DNA from: Candidatus Baldrarchaeota archaeon
GTDB lineage: Archaea; Asgardarchaeota; Baldrarchaeia; Baldrarchaeales; DXJG01
DNA: 5,029 nt
Reading direction: 5' to 3'
Assembly: GCA_030587435.1 (NCBI GenBank)
Contig: JAUQZC010000014.1
Location: 1 to 5,029 of the forward strand
The stretch's first letter is position 1; each line of letters begins with the position of its first letter. This document shows, in pieces, positions 1 to 5,029 of the stretch. The notes under the pieces were generated by a model. It saw only the letters and a program-made list of their open reading frames with translations, did not search any database and was not told the DNA's origin. Made by a program: the position numbers and the translations under genes.

Positions 1-60
1 GCATAATGCTAAAATACTTATAGTAACTTTATTCTCTACTACAACAACTTGATCCTATGC

Positions 61-70
61 TTTAAATTTA
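61..70 (+). promoter_or_regulatory. TATA-like box of the geranylgeranyl reductase gene
   Basis: TTTAAATTTA matches the archaeal A/T box. Initiation about 25 bases downstream would fall near 90-95, giving a leader of about 10-15 bases that just includes the G-run ribosome site. Its position inside the possible N-terminal extension is a main reason to prefer the ATG at 106. Confidence 0.5.
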
Positions 71-93
71 TCAATAAGTTACTCATTTGGAAA

Positions 94-98
94 GGGGG
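94..98 (+). promoter_or_regulatory. Ribosome binding site deciding the reductase start
   Basis: A GGGGG run within AAAGGGGGTT lies 7 bases before ATG 106. It is the only purine-rich stretch upstream, and it supports that start over the in-frame ATG at 49, which has no such site. Confidence 0.55.
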
Positions 99-105
99 TT
101 ATTGT

Positions 106-1455
106 ATGAGTAAATATGATGTCATAGTTGTTGGTGCCGGCACAGGCGGCACAATGGCAGCAAAGACCTCGGCCAAGGGTGGCTTAAAAGTTTTTTTAAT
201 TGATAAGAAGCCTAGAGATAAGATAGGGGATAAGGTGTGTGGAGACGCTATAGGGAGGCATCATTTCGATAATTTAGGACTGTCCTATCCAAAAGGAGAG
301 GAGTTGGAAAGCGTTTTTGAAGGTGTAGAAGTGTATTCACCGGATCTTGAAACAGTGTTCAAGATTAGGGGTGAAGGACTTGAGGGATTCGGTGTAAACA
401 GGTATCTCTTTGGGCAAAGGCTGCTTAGGGAAGCGCTAGATGCAGGTGCGGAATTAATGGATAATGCTAATGTAATAAAACCCGTAATTAAAGAGAATTT
501 TGTTAAGGGAGTTATAGTTAAGAACGGAAATGAAACAAAGGAAATAGAAGCAAATATTGTTATCGATGCTAGTGGTGTCACGGGAGTTGTTCGTAAAAGG
601 TTACCATCTGAGTTCGGTGTTGAAAGGGAAATTCTTCAGGAAGATCTAATTGTTGCTTATAGAGAAATTAGAGAATTGAAGGAACCTGATGAAAACCCTA
701 ACTATGCGAGGATATATTTAACTCAGAGAGTTGCGCCGGGTGGTTACTATTGGATATTCCCGAAGAAAAACGGAACTATCGTCAACGTTGGTATAGGCGT
801 TCAGAGTGGTTCAAATGCTCCGAACCCTAAGAGACAACTTTATGAATATGTGTTAAACCGTGAACTGTTTAAGGATTCAAAAATTATTCACGGTGGTGGG
901 GGAGCCGTCCCGACACGGCGACCTTTAGACTGCTTAACTGGGAACGGCGTTATGTTTGTCGGTGATGCTGCTTTTCAAGTGAATCCTGTTCATGGAGGTG
1001 GTATCGGCCCTTCAATGACTGCAGGTAAAATTGCTGGAGAAATTGCTATAGAGGCGTTAGAAAAGGGTGATGTTAGTAGAGAGGGCTTGTGGGATTATAA
1101 TGTTAGGTTTATGAAGGAGTATGGTGCTAAGCAAGCTGGTTTAGATATTTTCAGGTGGTTTCTTCAAAAGTTGAGCGACGACGAGTTGAATTGGGGCATG
1201 AAACACAAGTTAGTCACGGAACGGGATATTTTGAAGGCAAATCTAGGCGAAGATTTAAAATTGAACATAACTGAGAAGGCTATTAGATTCTTCAGAGGGA
1301 TCAGAAGACTATCCTTTTTGCAAAAACTCAGGGAAGTTGCAAACATTATGAAAACGGTTAAGCAGCTTTACAGAAACTATCCAACGCCAGAGAAATTTGA
1401 GGACTGGAGAAATAAGGTTCAAGGTATATTCACGGAATTCAAGAAAAAGACCTAA
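106..1455 (+). CDS. Geranylgeranyl reductase family FAD-dependent oxidoreductase (archaeal membrane lipid/isoprenoid saturation)
   Basis: Flavoprotein of 449 residues. The family reduces double bonds of geranylgeranyl chains in archaeal ether lipids, and in some members of dolichol or quinones. The N-terminal FAD-binding Rossmann motif is GAGTGG (10-15), with an acidic residue ending strand 2 (D33). KVCGDAIG (43-50) matches the conserved cysteine region of archaeal reductases (C45). YYWIFP (214-219) followed by GIG (229-231) is the family signature around the lipid-binding cavity. GDAA (286-289) and NPVHGGGIG (293-301) form the second FAD-contact motif. The C-terminal ~60 residues are basic and helical. 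An in-frame ATG at 49 would add 19 residues, but I chose ATG 106: the Rossmann strand begins three residues in, a G-rich ribosome site lies at 94-98, and the TATA-like box at 61-70 would place the transcript start after 49. The length is normal for the family. The gene is monocistronic here, with no adjacent ferredoxin. Exact substrate and electron donor cannot be read from sequence. Confidence 0.93.
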   Translation: MSKYDVIVVGAGTGGTMAAKTSAKGGLKVFLIDKKPRDKIGDKVCGDAIGRHHFDNLGLSYPKGEELESVFEGVEVYSPDLETVFKIRGEGLEGFGVNRYLFGQRLLREALDAGAELMDNANVIKPVIKENFVKGVIVKNGNETKEIEANIVIDASGVTGVVRKRLPSEFGVEREILQEDLIVAYREIRELKEPDENPNYARIYLTQRVAPGGYYWIFPKKNGTIVNVGIGVQSGSNAPNPKRQLYEYVLNRELFKDSKIIHGGGGAVPTRRPLDCLTGNGVMFVGDAAFQVNPVHGGGIGPSMTAGKIAGEIAIEALEKGDVSREGLWDYNVRFMKEYGAKQAGLDIFRWFLQKLSDDELNWGMKHKLVTERDILKANLGEDLKLNITEKAIRFFRGIRRLSFLQKLREVANIMKTVKQLYRNYPTPEKFEDWRNKVQGIFTEFKKKT

Positions 1456-1472
1456 AATTAAAATTATATAAG

Positions 1473-1490
1473 CCCTCTCTATTTTGGTTT
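1473..1490 (+). terminator. Pyrimidine-rich stretch after the reductase gene (possible terminator)
   Basis: CCCTCTCTATTTTGGTTT begins 17 bases after the stop codon. Archaeal terminators are often simple T-rich runs without a hairpin, so this is plausible but weak. Confidence 0.28.
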
Positions 1491-1511
1491 GAAACGGTTA
1501 AAATTTTAGTC

Positions 1512-1524
1512 ATATAAAAATAAA
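1512..1524 (-). terminator. T-rich run after the GTPase gene (possible terminator)
   Basis: On the minus strand this reads as a short T-rich run including five consecutive T (1516-1520), about 80 bases past the GTPase stop. No convincing hairpin precedes it. It is a candidate simple archaeal T-tract terminator for the regulator-GTPase transcript. Confidence 0.28.
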
Positions 1525-1600
1525 TGTAAGATTAAGTGTTCTTAAGTAAATTGTTAAACTTGGTTAGCATGACTATTTAAGAAATTACTGTTGTAGTATT

Positions 1601-2116
1601 TTAGGTTATTTTTAGAACTTCTTCTATTATCGACACGAAGGCGGTATGTACGTTTACTCCGGTTTTTGCGCTCGTTTCGAGAAACTTTGATAATCCCATT
1701 TCTTCAGCTTTTTTAATACCTTGCTCTGTGGTTACCTTTCTTTGATCTTTTAGGTCTATTTTATTTCCTATTAGAACGACGGGTATTTTTCCACAATGGG
1801 TAACTACGTCCTCATACCAGTCTTTAACATGTTCGAATGATTCTGGGTTTGTTACGTCGTAAAGTATTAATGCGCCGGCGGCTCCTTGATAATAGTAACG
1901 TCTTATTTTTTGAAATGTTTCATGACCAGCTATATCCCAAATTGCTAATCTAACCTTCTTTCCCTTGAGATCAACCATTTTGACCATTATATCTGCGCCT
2001 ATTGTTGGCTTGTAGCTTGTTGGGAACTTATTTTCAGCGTATCTAACAACTAGGCTGGTTTTTCCGACGGCTAAGTCGCCTACTACAACAACCTTTAAGA
2101 TATATTCTCCACTCAA
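1601..2116 (-). CDS. Ras/Rab-like small GTPase (archaeal)
   Basis: A single-domain small GTPase of 171 residues with all five G boxes. P-loop GDLAVGKT is at 13-20, switch I PTIG at 37-40 (T38), DxxG box WDIAGHE at 60-66, NKID at 118-121 and ETSAK at 147-151. Overall it reads like the Rab/Ras branch rather than Arf, Rag or MglA. The start is TTG: an in-frame TGA at 2134-2132 excludes a longer protein, and GGAGGAGGA sits just upstream. Positions equivalent to Ras Gly12, Gly13 and Gln61 are Leu15, Ala16 and His65, which may lower intrinsic hydrolysis. There is no C-terminal cysteine, so no prenylation signal; the protein is probably cytosolic or recruited by partners. It overlaps the upstream TrmB-like gene by 4 bases, so the two are very likely co-transcribed and translationally coupled. 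Family assignment is secure; cellular role is unknown. Confidence 0.93.
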   Translation of the reverse strand: MSGEYILKVVVVGDLAVGKTSLVVRYAENKFPTSYKPTIGADIMVKMVDLKGKKVRLAIWDIAGHETFQKIRRYYYQGAAGALILYDVTNPESFEHVKDWYEDVVTHCGKIPVVLIGNKIDLKDQRKVTTEQGIKKAEEMGLSKFLETSAKTGVNVHTAFVSIIEEVLKIT

Positions 2117-2931
2117 CCTTTTTCCTCCTCCTCAAGATATTTCTTAAAGGGTACGTTTAATGTTAAAAGCTTTTCAGTCAAATATTCGAAGGATTTAGCG
2201 TAAACTGGGTTTTCAGTCCAAATACCGATGTCATACGTTAATATTGGAGCCCATTTCCCTACCAGCGTCATTAAGCAGCGAGTTCCATCACTAACGTAGC
2301 AGCCCATTGGTATTTCACCGAGTTGCCAGTGGAAAACTGATATCGATTTCGCTAATTCTTTGATTTTATCGAGAATATCACTTGTAATTTTAAGTGATAT
2401 AAGAACTTCGACTCCATCCTCTGCTTTTTTCTTTAACATTGAAAGCAGCGTGTCTCCATTTCTTGTAATTACATCGGGAGTTATTAGTGCTGTAAATCTT
2501 TCTGTCGAAGCATTTAGGATATCCTTTAGAATGTTGTCTATTCTGTTTTCTCCGCTGACAAGCCATGCTGCTTCTCCTGGGAATGGCCGTGTGACTTTTG
2601 ACATTAGTTGGTCAAAGGTTTTTCTCGCTTCTTCAACTAACTCAATATATCTTTTATGTTCCTCTCTGAGGGCTTCAAATATTTGATCGGGAGAGGCTGC
2701 AACATATCTTGCCCCCCTACCTGCCGCCTCTCTTAAAACAAATCCTCGACCAACTAACTTATTTAGTGTTTCATAGACGTTTGCTCTCGGTACTCCTGAT
2801 CTTCTGCTTATTTCTGAAGCATTAAGCGGATTTCTTGTCATAACTAGAGTTAAATATACCTTTGCTTCGTTCTTTGTGAATCCTAATCGTTCCAATGTTT
2901 CGATAAGTTCTTGTAACGGCAATTTTAGCAT
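2113..2931 (-). CDS. TrmB-family transcriptional regulator
   Basis: Protein of 272 residues. Residues 8-85 form a winged helix-turn-helix of the TrmB/MarR-like type: LGFTKNEAKVYLTL (16-29) is the typical TrmB opening, and the helix pair SEISRRSGVPRANVYETLNKL (39-59) includes the recognition helix. A charged helix (86-112) probably dimerises. Residues ~118-262 resemble the phospholipase-D-like effector domain of TrmB proteins (start AAWLVSGENRIDNI), without an HKD catalytic motif, which suits a sensor. Known relatives bind sugars and control sugar uptake or central carbon genes; the ligand here is unknown. No transporter or glycosidase is adjacent. The gene opens the two-gene unit with the small GTPase, so autoregulation would also control the GTPase. 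ATG 2931 fits the domain start; the upstream TATA-like box predicts a nearly leaderless transcript. Confidence 0.88.
   Translation of the reverse strand: MLKLPLQELIETLERLGFTKNEAKVYLTLVMTRNPLNASEISRRSGVPRANVYETLNKLVGRGFVLREAAGRGARYVAASPDQIFEALREEHKRYIELVEEARKTFDQLMSKVTRPFPGEAAWLVSGENRIDNILKDILNASTERFTALITPDVITRNGDTLLSMLKKKAEDGVEVLISLKITSDILDKIKELAKSISVFHWQLGEIPMGCYVSDGTRCLMTLVGKWAPILTYDIGIWTENPVYAKSFEYLTEKLLTLNVPFKKYLEEEEKG
2123..2131 (-). promoter_or_regulatory. Strong ribosome binding site of the GTPase, inside the regulator's last codons
   Basis: On the minus strand GGAGGAGGA lies 6 bases before the TTG start at 2116. The same bases encode part of the acidic C-terminus (EEEEKG) of the regulator. 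It offsets the weak TTG start and supports translational coupling. Confidence 0.8.
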
Positions 2932-2957
2932 CCCACTTTTATTTGTAATGTTGTATA

Positions 2958-2965
2958 TCTATAAA
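2958..2965 (-). promoter_or_regulatory. TATA-like box for the regulator-GTPase unit
   Basis: On the minus strand this reads TTTATAGA, centred about 30 bases before ATG 2931. Initiation about 25 bases downstream would leave a leader of only a few bases. The weak GTGGG directly touching the ATG is too close to serve as a normal ribosome site, consistent with leaderless translation. Confidence 0.5.
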
Positions 2966-3023
2966 TCGCAAACGGTGATAATAAATGTTACTACATAATG
3001 ACTTTTAATCCAGCTTTTTCCTT

Positions 3024-3034
3024 CAATAAAAAGG
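3024..3034 (-). terminator. T-tract after the unknown 146-residue gene (possible terminator)
   Basis: The minus strand reads CCTTTTTATTG about 30 bases past the stop at 3064. It could separate this gene's transcript from the regulator-GTPase unit, which has its own A/T box downstream. No stable hairpin is evident. Confidence 0.3.
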
Positions 3035-3063
3035 CGTTTAAAATCCTTTACGGTTATTTTACA

Positions 3064-3504
3064 CTAAAAAAACTGGAATACATCCATTTTTTTAGATACT
3101 TCTTCATATAGATCCTTCATTACCATGCTTATGCTTTCTCCTTGCTTTATTTTTTGACTGGCTTTCTCTAGAAACTTTTTGACTTTTTGTAGATGTCTCC
3201 AAACTACTTCTCCTTGCTTTTCATCAAACATGCAAATAAGCGTATATTCACCAAGAGTGTTTGATTTATCGAAGTATGCACACCCAATCATTTTGAGCCA
3301 ATTATAATGCACAAATACAAATTCAGGTTTGTCCGTCCATACGGTGCTGCCATAATTTAGCCATGCTTGCATAATAACGTATTTAAGTTCTTTAGCGCTC
3401 AAAAACTCGTTGGGGTAGATGAAGTAGGGACTTGGAAGAGTTGGCAGCAACCTACCCAGTACGATACCCTTCACCTTGCTATTGTATTTTTCTTTTATCT
3501 TCAT
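3064..3504 (-). CDS. Uncharacterised alpha/beta protein, 146 residues; possible GTPase-associated longin/roadblock-like fold
   Basis: I do not recognise a named family. The protein is soluble, with no signal peptide or membrane segment. Visible order: hydrophobic strand KGIVLGRLL (12-20), SPYFIYPNEFL (25-35), a helix (36-50), strand EFVFVHY (61-67), strand WLKMIGCAYFDKS (69-81) and strand EYTLICMFDE (86-95). Long charged helices follow (100-119 and 124-140), ending MDVFQFF. The layout of strands meeting 'P-YP-E-L', then 'GY-F', then an acidic 'L--F-E' strand before a long helix recalls archaeal proteins thought to adopt longin- or roadblock-like folds that partner small GTPases. That resemblance is from memory and is inference. 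It lies upstream of, and on the same strand as, the regulator-GTPase pair, separated by 132 bases. ATG 3504 is preceded by AAAAGGG and an A/T box. Coding character looks normal for the window. Confidence 0.72.
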   Translation of the reverse strand: MKIKEKYNSKVKGIVLGRLLPTLPSPYFIYPNEFLSAKELKYVIMQAWLNYGSTVWTDKPEFVFVHYNWLKMIGCAYFDKSNTLGEYTLICMFDEKQGEVVWRHLQKVKKFLEKASQKIKQGESISMVMKDLYEEVSKKMDVFQFF

Positions 3505-3530
3505 TTTTATCCCTTTTAAGAATATGTAAA

Positions 3531-3538
3531 CATAAATT
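3531..3538 (-). promoter_or_regulatory. Possible TATA-like box for the unknown 146-residue gene
   Basis: The minus strand reads AATTTATG, centred about 30 bases before ATG 3504, which predicts a very short leader. The match to the A/T box is imperfect and the surroundings are A/T-rich, so this is tentative. Confidence 0.33.
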
Positions 3539-3583
3539 AACCTTGCAGTAAGGTTTCTGTCTGTTTACCATGAATTTTTATTA

Positions 3584-3603
3584 GTAGTTATATTTATTAC
3601 TAC
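3584..3603. repeat. 20-base near-palindrome, possible operator or hairpin
   Basis: GTAGTTATATTTATTACTAC: nine-base arms with eight of nine positions complementary around a TT centre. It lies about 80 bases upstream of the unknown gene's start and downstream of the UppP-like gene. It could be a regulator site or a weak RNA hairpin. Confidence 0.4.
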
Positions 3604-3631
3604 AAACTTTAGTTATAAGGTTTACGTTTTT

Positions 3632-3645
3632 CCTACCCACCTACC
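3632..3645 (-). repeat. G-rich short repeat on the minus strand
   Basis: The plus strand contains CCTACC twice with two bases between. On the minus strand, the sense strand for the flanking genes, it reads GGTAGGTGGGTAGG: four G-runs of two or three bases, enough in principle for a two-tetrad G-quadruplex. It stands out in an A/T-rich gap. Confidence 0.4.
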
Positions 3646-3667
3646 TCACTTACATTATAAGGGTTGT

Positions 3668-3673
3668 AAAAAG
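3668..3673 (-). terminator. T-tract after the UppP-like gene (possible terminator)
   Basis: The minus strand reads CTTTTT about 25 bases after the UppP-like stop, followed by further A/T-rich sequence. It is a weak candidate for an archaeal T-run terminator. Confidence 0.25.
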
Positions 3674-3698
3674 TTACCTAAATAGTTTTCTTTAAGTG

Positions 3699-4574
3699 TT
3701 ATATCATTAAAACAAGTAGAGAAAAATTAAATAAGAAAATTAAGAGCCCAAAAAAGATTAAAAACTTTGAAAAACTTAGCTTCTCAGCCATATACACAAA
3801 ACTCTTTATAGTTAATAAGGAAATGACGAATGATGAAATAAATGCAATGGAAAGGAAAAGAACATTTACATCTCGGATAATGTTGCTAATACCACCTGAT
3901 AAAAGATAGTATGATGTTGAAAGAATGACGGCAGGAACATATATTAGAAAAGAACATACTACAGCATCTTCTTTTTTAAGTTTTCTATATAGAAAAAACG
4001 TTAGTGTTACACCAGACCTGCTGATTCCAGGAATCACCGCTAACCCTTGGATTAAGCCTCCTAGTAAACCGTCCATGTAATTTAAATCTTCAAGCGACTT
4101 AAAACCTTTAAACGATTTTCTCATTATAAGACCGGTAAAAATCATGGCAATGCCTATTAAGGCTAATATTACAAGACCAGCGAATTCCAAGAAGCTTTCC
4201 TCAACGATGGCGAGAAGGTTTATATATAGTATAAAAATGGCGCCACCCGAAATAGCAGAACCTAAAAGAGAAGTCCAAAGAAGTCTGAAAACAGATTTTC
4301 CTCGAATATTATTTTCCTTATCTCTATTAAGAGTGTTAATCAGAGTGTTTAAAGCTTCTTTGAACTCTTTTTTAAAAAATAGTAAAACAGTAAGCATAGT
4401 TGAAAAATGCAGTAAAAGTGATATGGCTAAAGCGGTTGAGGGATCGAGTTTTACGACGGAGATCAGATATATCATTAAGAAGGCTTCGCTGCTTACAGGA
4501 ACCCATTCTAGGCAGCCTTGTATTAGCCCTAGGATTATAGCAAGCAAGCTGTTCGCATATATTCCCCAACTCAT
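3699..4574 (-). CDS. uppP: UppP/BacA-family polyprenyl-diphosphate phosphatase, archaeal variant
   Basis: Integral membrane protein of 291 residues with about seven or eight hydrophobic segments. The family dephosphorylates C55-type polyprenyl diphosphate to recycle the glycan carrier lipid; in archaea the substrate is probably a dolichol-type carrier used for glycosylation (inference). Motif 1 is [14 protein letters not shown] (19-32), keeping the essential Glu (E23) and the PVSS serines (S28, S29). The bacterial SSxGH is changed: the histidine position is F32. Motif 2 is PGISRSG (182-188) with the catalytic arginine R186 in a re-entrant loop. A charged loop (68-95) joins segments 2 and 3. 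Length is close to the usual 260-290. ATG 4574 is preceded by GGAGTG at 8 bases. It is divergent from the HIT gene and probably monocistronic. Phosphatase activity is not certain given the motif change. Confidence 0.85.
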   Translation of the reverse strand: MSWGIYANSLLAIILGLIQGCLEWVPVSSEAFLMIYLISVVKLDPSTALAISLLLHFSTMLTVLLFFKKEFKEALNTLINTLNRDKENNIRGKSVFRLLWTSLLGSAISGGAIFILYINLLAIVEESFLEFAGLVILALIGIAMIFTGLIMRKSFKGFKSLEDLNYMDGLLGGLIQGLAVIPGISRSGVTLTFFLYRKLKKEDAVVCSFLIYVPAVILSTSYYLLSGGISNIIRDVNVLFLSIAFISSFVISLLTIKSFVYMAEKLSFSKFLIFFGLLIFLFNFSLLVLMI

Positions 4575-4582
4575 ATTAGATG

Positions 4583-4588
4583 CACTCC
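4583..4588 (-). promoter_or_regulatory. Ribosome binding site of the UppP-like gene, overlapping a five-codon upstream frame
   Basis: On the minus strand GGAGTG sits 8 bases before ATG 4574 and supports that start. A second ATG at 4590 overlaps it and opens a tiny frame (MECI then TAA) that ends one base before the real start. It is probably incidental. Confidence 0.55.
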
Positions 4589-4639
4589 ATGCTAAAACCT
4601 ATATCTTTATCACGCAATATAACTTAGAAACTTCAGACC

Positions 4640-4652
4640 CTATTTTAAATAG
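4640..4652. promoter_or_regulatory. Near-palindromic A/T box in the divergent UppP-HIT promoter region
   Basis: CTATTTTAAATAG is almost its own reverse complement (12 of 13 bases). On the plus strand TTTAAATA (4644-4651) lies about 28 bases before the HIT ATG at 4675, predicting a nearly leaderless mRNA. On the minus strand the same box would start transcription near 4620, giving the UppP gene a leader of about 45 bases that includes its GGAGTG site. One element may therefore serve both directions; this is inferred from spacing only. Confidence 0.45.
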
Positions 4653-4664
4653 TATGGTTAGAGT

Positions 4665-4669
4665 GGTGA
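4665..4669 (+). promoter_or_regulatory. Ribosome binding site candidate of the HIT gene
   Basis: GGTGA lies 5 bases before ATG 4675 and matches the archaeal anti-Shine-Dalgarno core. If transcription begins as late as the A/T box predicts, this site would be mostly outside the mRNA, so its use is uncertain. Confidence 0.4.
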
Positions 4670-4674
4670 AGAAT

Positions 4675-5029
4675 ATGGAAAGACTATGGGCCCCCTGGAG
4701 AATAAAATACATCAAAATGGAAAAGCCTAAGGGCTGTATATTTTGTGAAAAGGTAAAAGAGGAAAGAGATGAAGAAAATCTCATTCTTTATAGAGGTGAG
4801 AACGCGTTTATAATTATGAACGCGTTTCCATATAACAACGGGCATTTAATGGTTGCACCCTACAGACATGTTTCCACGTTGGAGAAGTTGAATGATGATG
4901 AGCTTTTAGAAGTTTTTAAACTCGTCAACTTTTCTTTAAAAATATTAAGGAAAACTATGAAACCAGATGGTTTTAATATTGGTGTAAATATCGGTAAAGT
5001 TGCTGGAGCTGGAATAGAAGAACATGTAC
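4675..5029 (+). CDS. HIT-family (histidine triad) nucleotide hydrolase/transferase, partial at the window end
   Basis: The first 118 residues are present; the frame runs off the window without a stop. The family acts on nucleoside phosphate conjugates such as diadenosine polyphosphates or AMP-linked adducts. The opening [13 protein letters not shown] is typical of the Ap4A phosphorylase-like branch. CIFC (21-24) with H65 likely forms the zinc site found in this branch. NAFPYNNGH (49-57) is the nucleotide-binding strand-turn. The catalytic triad H-x-H-x-H begins at H117, so only its first histidine is visible. Full members are about 160-170 residues, so roughly 45-50 are missing. An in-frame ATG at 4654 is disfavoured: homology starts at MERLW, GGTGA lies at 4665-4669, and the A/T box at 4644-4651 would start the transcript after 4654. 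It is divergent from the UppP-like gene. Exact substrate is unknown. Confidence 0.92.
   Translation, partial: MERLWAPWRIKYIKMEKPKGCIFCEKVKEERDEENLILYRGENAFIIMNAFPYNNGHLMVAPYRHVSTLEKLNDDELLEVFKLVNFSLKILRKTMKPDGFNIGVNIGKVAGAGIEEHV

Larger units (their letters stand above)
1456..1600. other. Convergent intergenic region, 145 bases, no gene seen
   Basis: The gap separates the convergent reductase (+) and GTPase (-) genes. It is very A/T-rich and includes the perfect palindrome TAAAATTTTA (1499-1508). T-rich runs occur on both strands and could end transcription from either side. No open frame with a ribosome site, tRNA fold or repeat array was recognised. Confidence 0.5.
3505..3698. other. 194-base intergenic region between the UppP-like and unknown genes
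   Basis: No supported gene is seen. The region holds an A/T box near the unknown gene, a tiny inverted repeat CCTT-GCAGT-AAGG (3541-3553) and the near-palindrome at 3584-3603. It also holds the octamer TTATAAGG twice in direct orientation (3613-3620 and 3655-3662), flanking a C-rich plus-strand / G-rich minus-strand stretch (3632-3645). It is the longest and most structured gap in the window. Confidence 0.5.

Noticed and set aside
36..48. 13-base identity CTACTACAACAAC shared with 2080-2092
   Set aside because: The second copy is inside the GTPase P-loop coding region and encodes the valine run; a match of this length is compatible with chance in an A/T-rich 5-kb window.
285..581. 98-codon open frame on the minus strand inside the reductase gene
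   Set aside because: Antisense to a confidently assigned gene; serine/threonine/proline-rich composition typical of a shadow frame, with no ribosome site or recognisable motif.
1164..1346. 60-codon open frame on the minus strand within the reductase 3' part
   Set aside because: Antisense shadow with no motif or promoter of its own.
2360..2686. 108-codon open frame on the plus strand across the TrmB-like gene
   Set aside because: Antisense to a gene with a clear wHTH and effector domain; composition is a low-complexity shadow.
2973..2991. Loose inverted element (GTGA...TTAC) upstream of the TrmB-like gene as an autoregulatory operator
   Set aside because: The arms match poorly and do not form a clean palindrome; kept only as a possible half-site in the finding on 3584-3603.
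3541..3553. CCTT-GCAGT-AAGG as a hairpin terminator
   Set aside because: The stem is only four base pairs with no following T-run in either direction of use.
4372..4569. 65-codon open frame on the minus strand in another frame of the UppP-like gene
   Set aside because: It overlaps the first motif region of the true frame, which carries the membrane segments and signature residues.
4575..4590. Five-codon upstream frame (MECI, stop) before the UppP-like gene
   Set aside because: Its ATG overlaps the ribosome site itself and it has no separate ribosome site, so it is most likely incidental.
4599..4784. 61-codon minus-strand frame across the divergent promoter and HIT start
   Set aside because: Runs antisense to the conserved HIT N-terminus and across the promoter; no supporting motif.

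Overview
This AT-rich window looks archaeal. The first gene is a geranylgeranyl-reductase-family flavoenzyme of the kind that saturates isoprenoid membrane lipids. The regulator is of the archaeal TrmB/sugar-sensing type. Upstream regions carry TATA-like A/T boxes about 25-30 bases before starts, and Shine-Dalgarno sequences are mixed with apparently very short leaders. A compact Ras/Rab-like small GTPase points to lineages where such genes are common (Asgard archaea) or recurrent (Bathyarchaeia and other Thermoproteota-side groups). I cannot choose between these from the sequence alone.

Layout: (1) 106-1455 (+) geranylgeranyl reductase family protein; (2) a 145-base convergent gap; (3) a minus-strand pair, a TrmB-type regulator (2931-2113) followed by a Ras-like GTPase (2116-1601), joined by a 4-base stop/start overlap; (4) a 132-base gap; (5) 3504-3064 (-), a 146-residue protein of unknown family; (6) a 194-base gap with a near-palindrome and a G-rich repeat; (7) 4574-3699 (-), a UppP/BacA-type polyprenyl-diphosphate phosphatase with an archaeal-like variant active site; (8) a 100-base divergent promoter region; (9) 4675 to the window end (+), a HIT-family nucleotide hydrolase/transferase cut off inside its catalytic histidine triad.

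Two themes emerge. One is isoprenoid lipid metabolism: the reductase and the UppP-like phosphatase both act on isoprenoid chains, probably membrane lipids and the dolichol-type carrier, although they are not in one operon. The other is a possible regulatory or signalling module: the unknown 146-residue protein, the TrmB-like regulator and the small GTPase lie in a row on one strand. The regulator and GTPase are translationally coupled, with the GTPase ribosome binding site written inside the regulator's last codons. The GTPase has non-canonical residues at the Ras Gly12, Gly13 and Gln61 positions and no lipidation cysteine. This module is the most interesting part of the window. No RNA genes, CRISPR arrays, insertion sequences or integration sites were seen.
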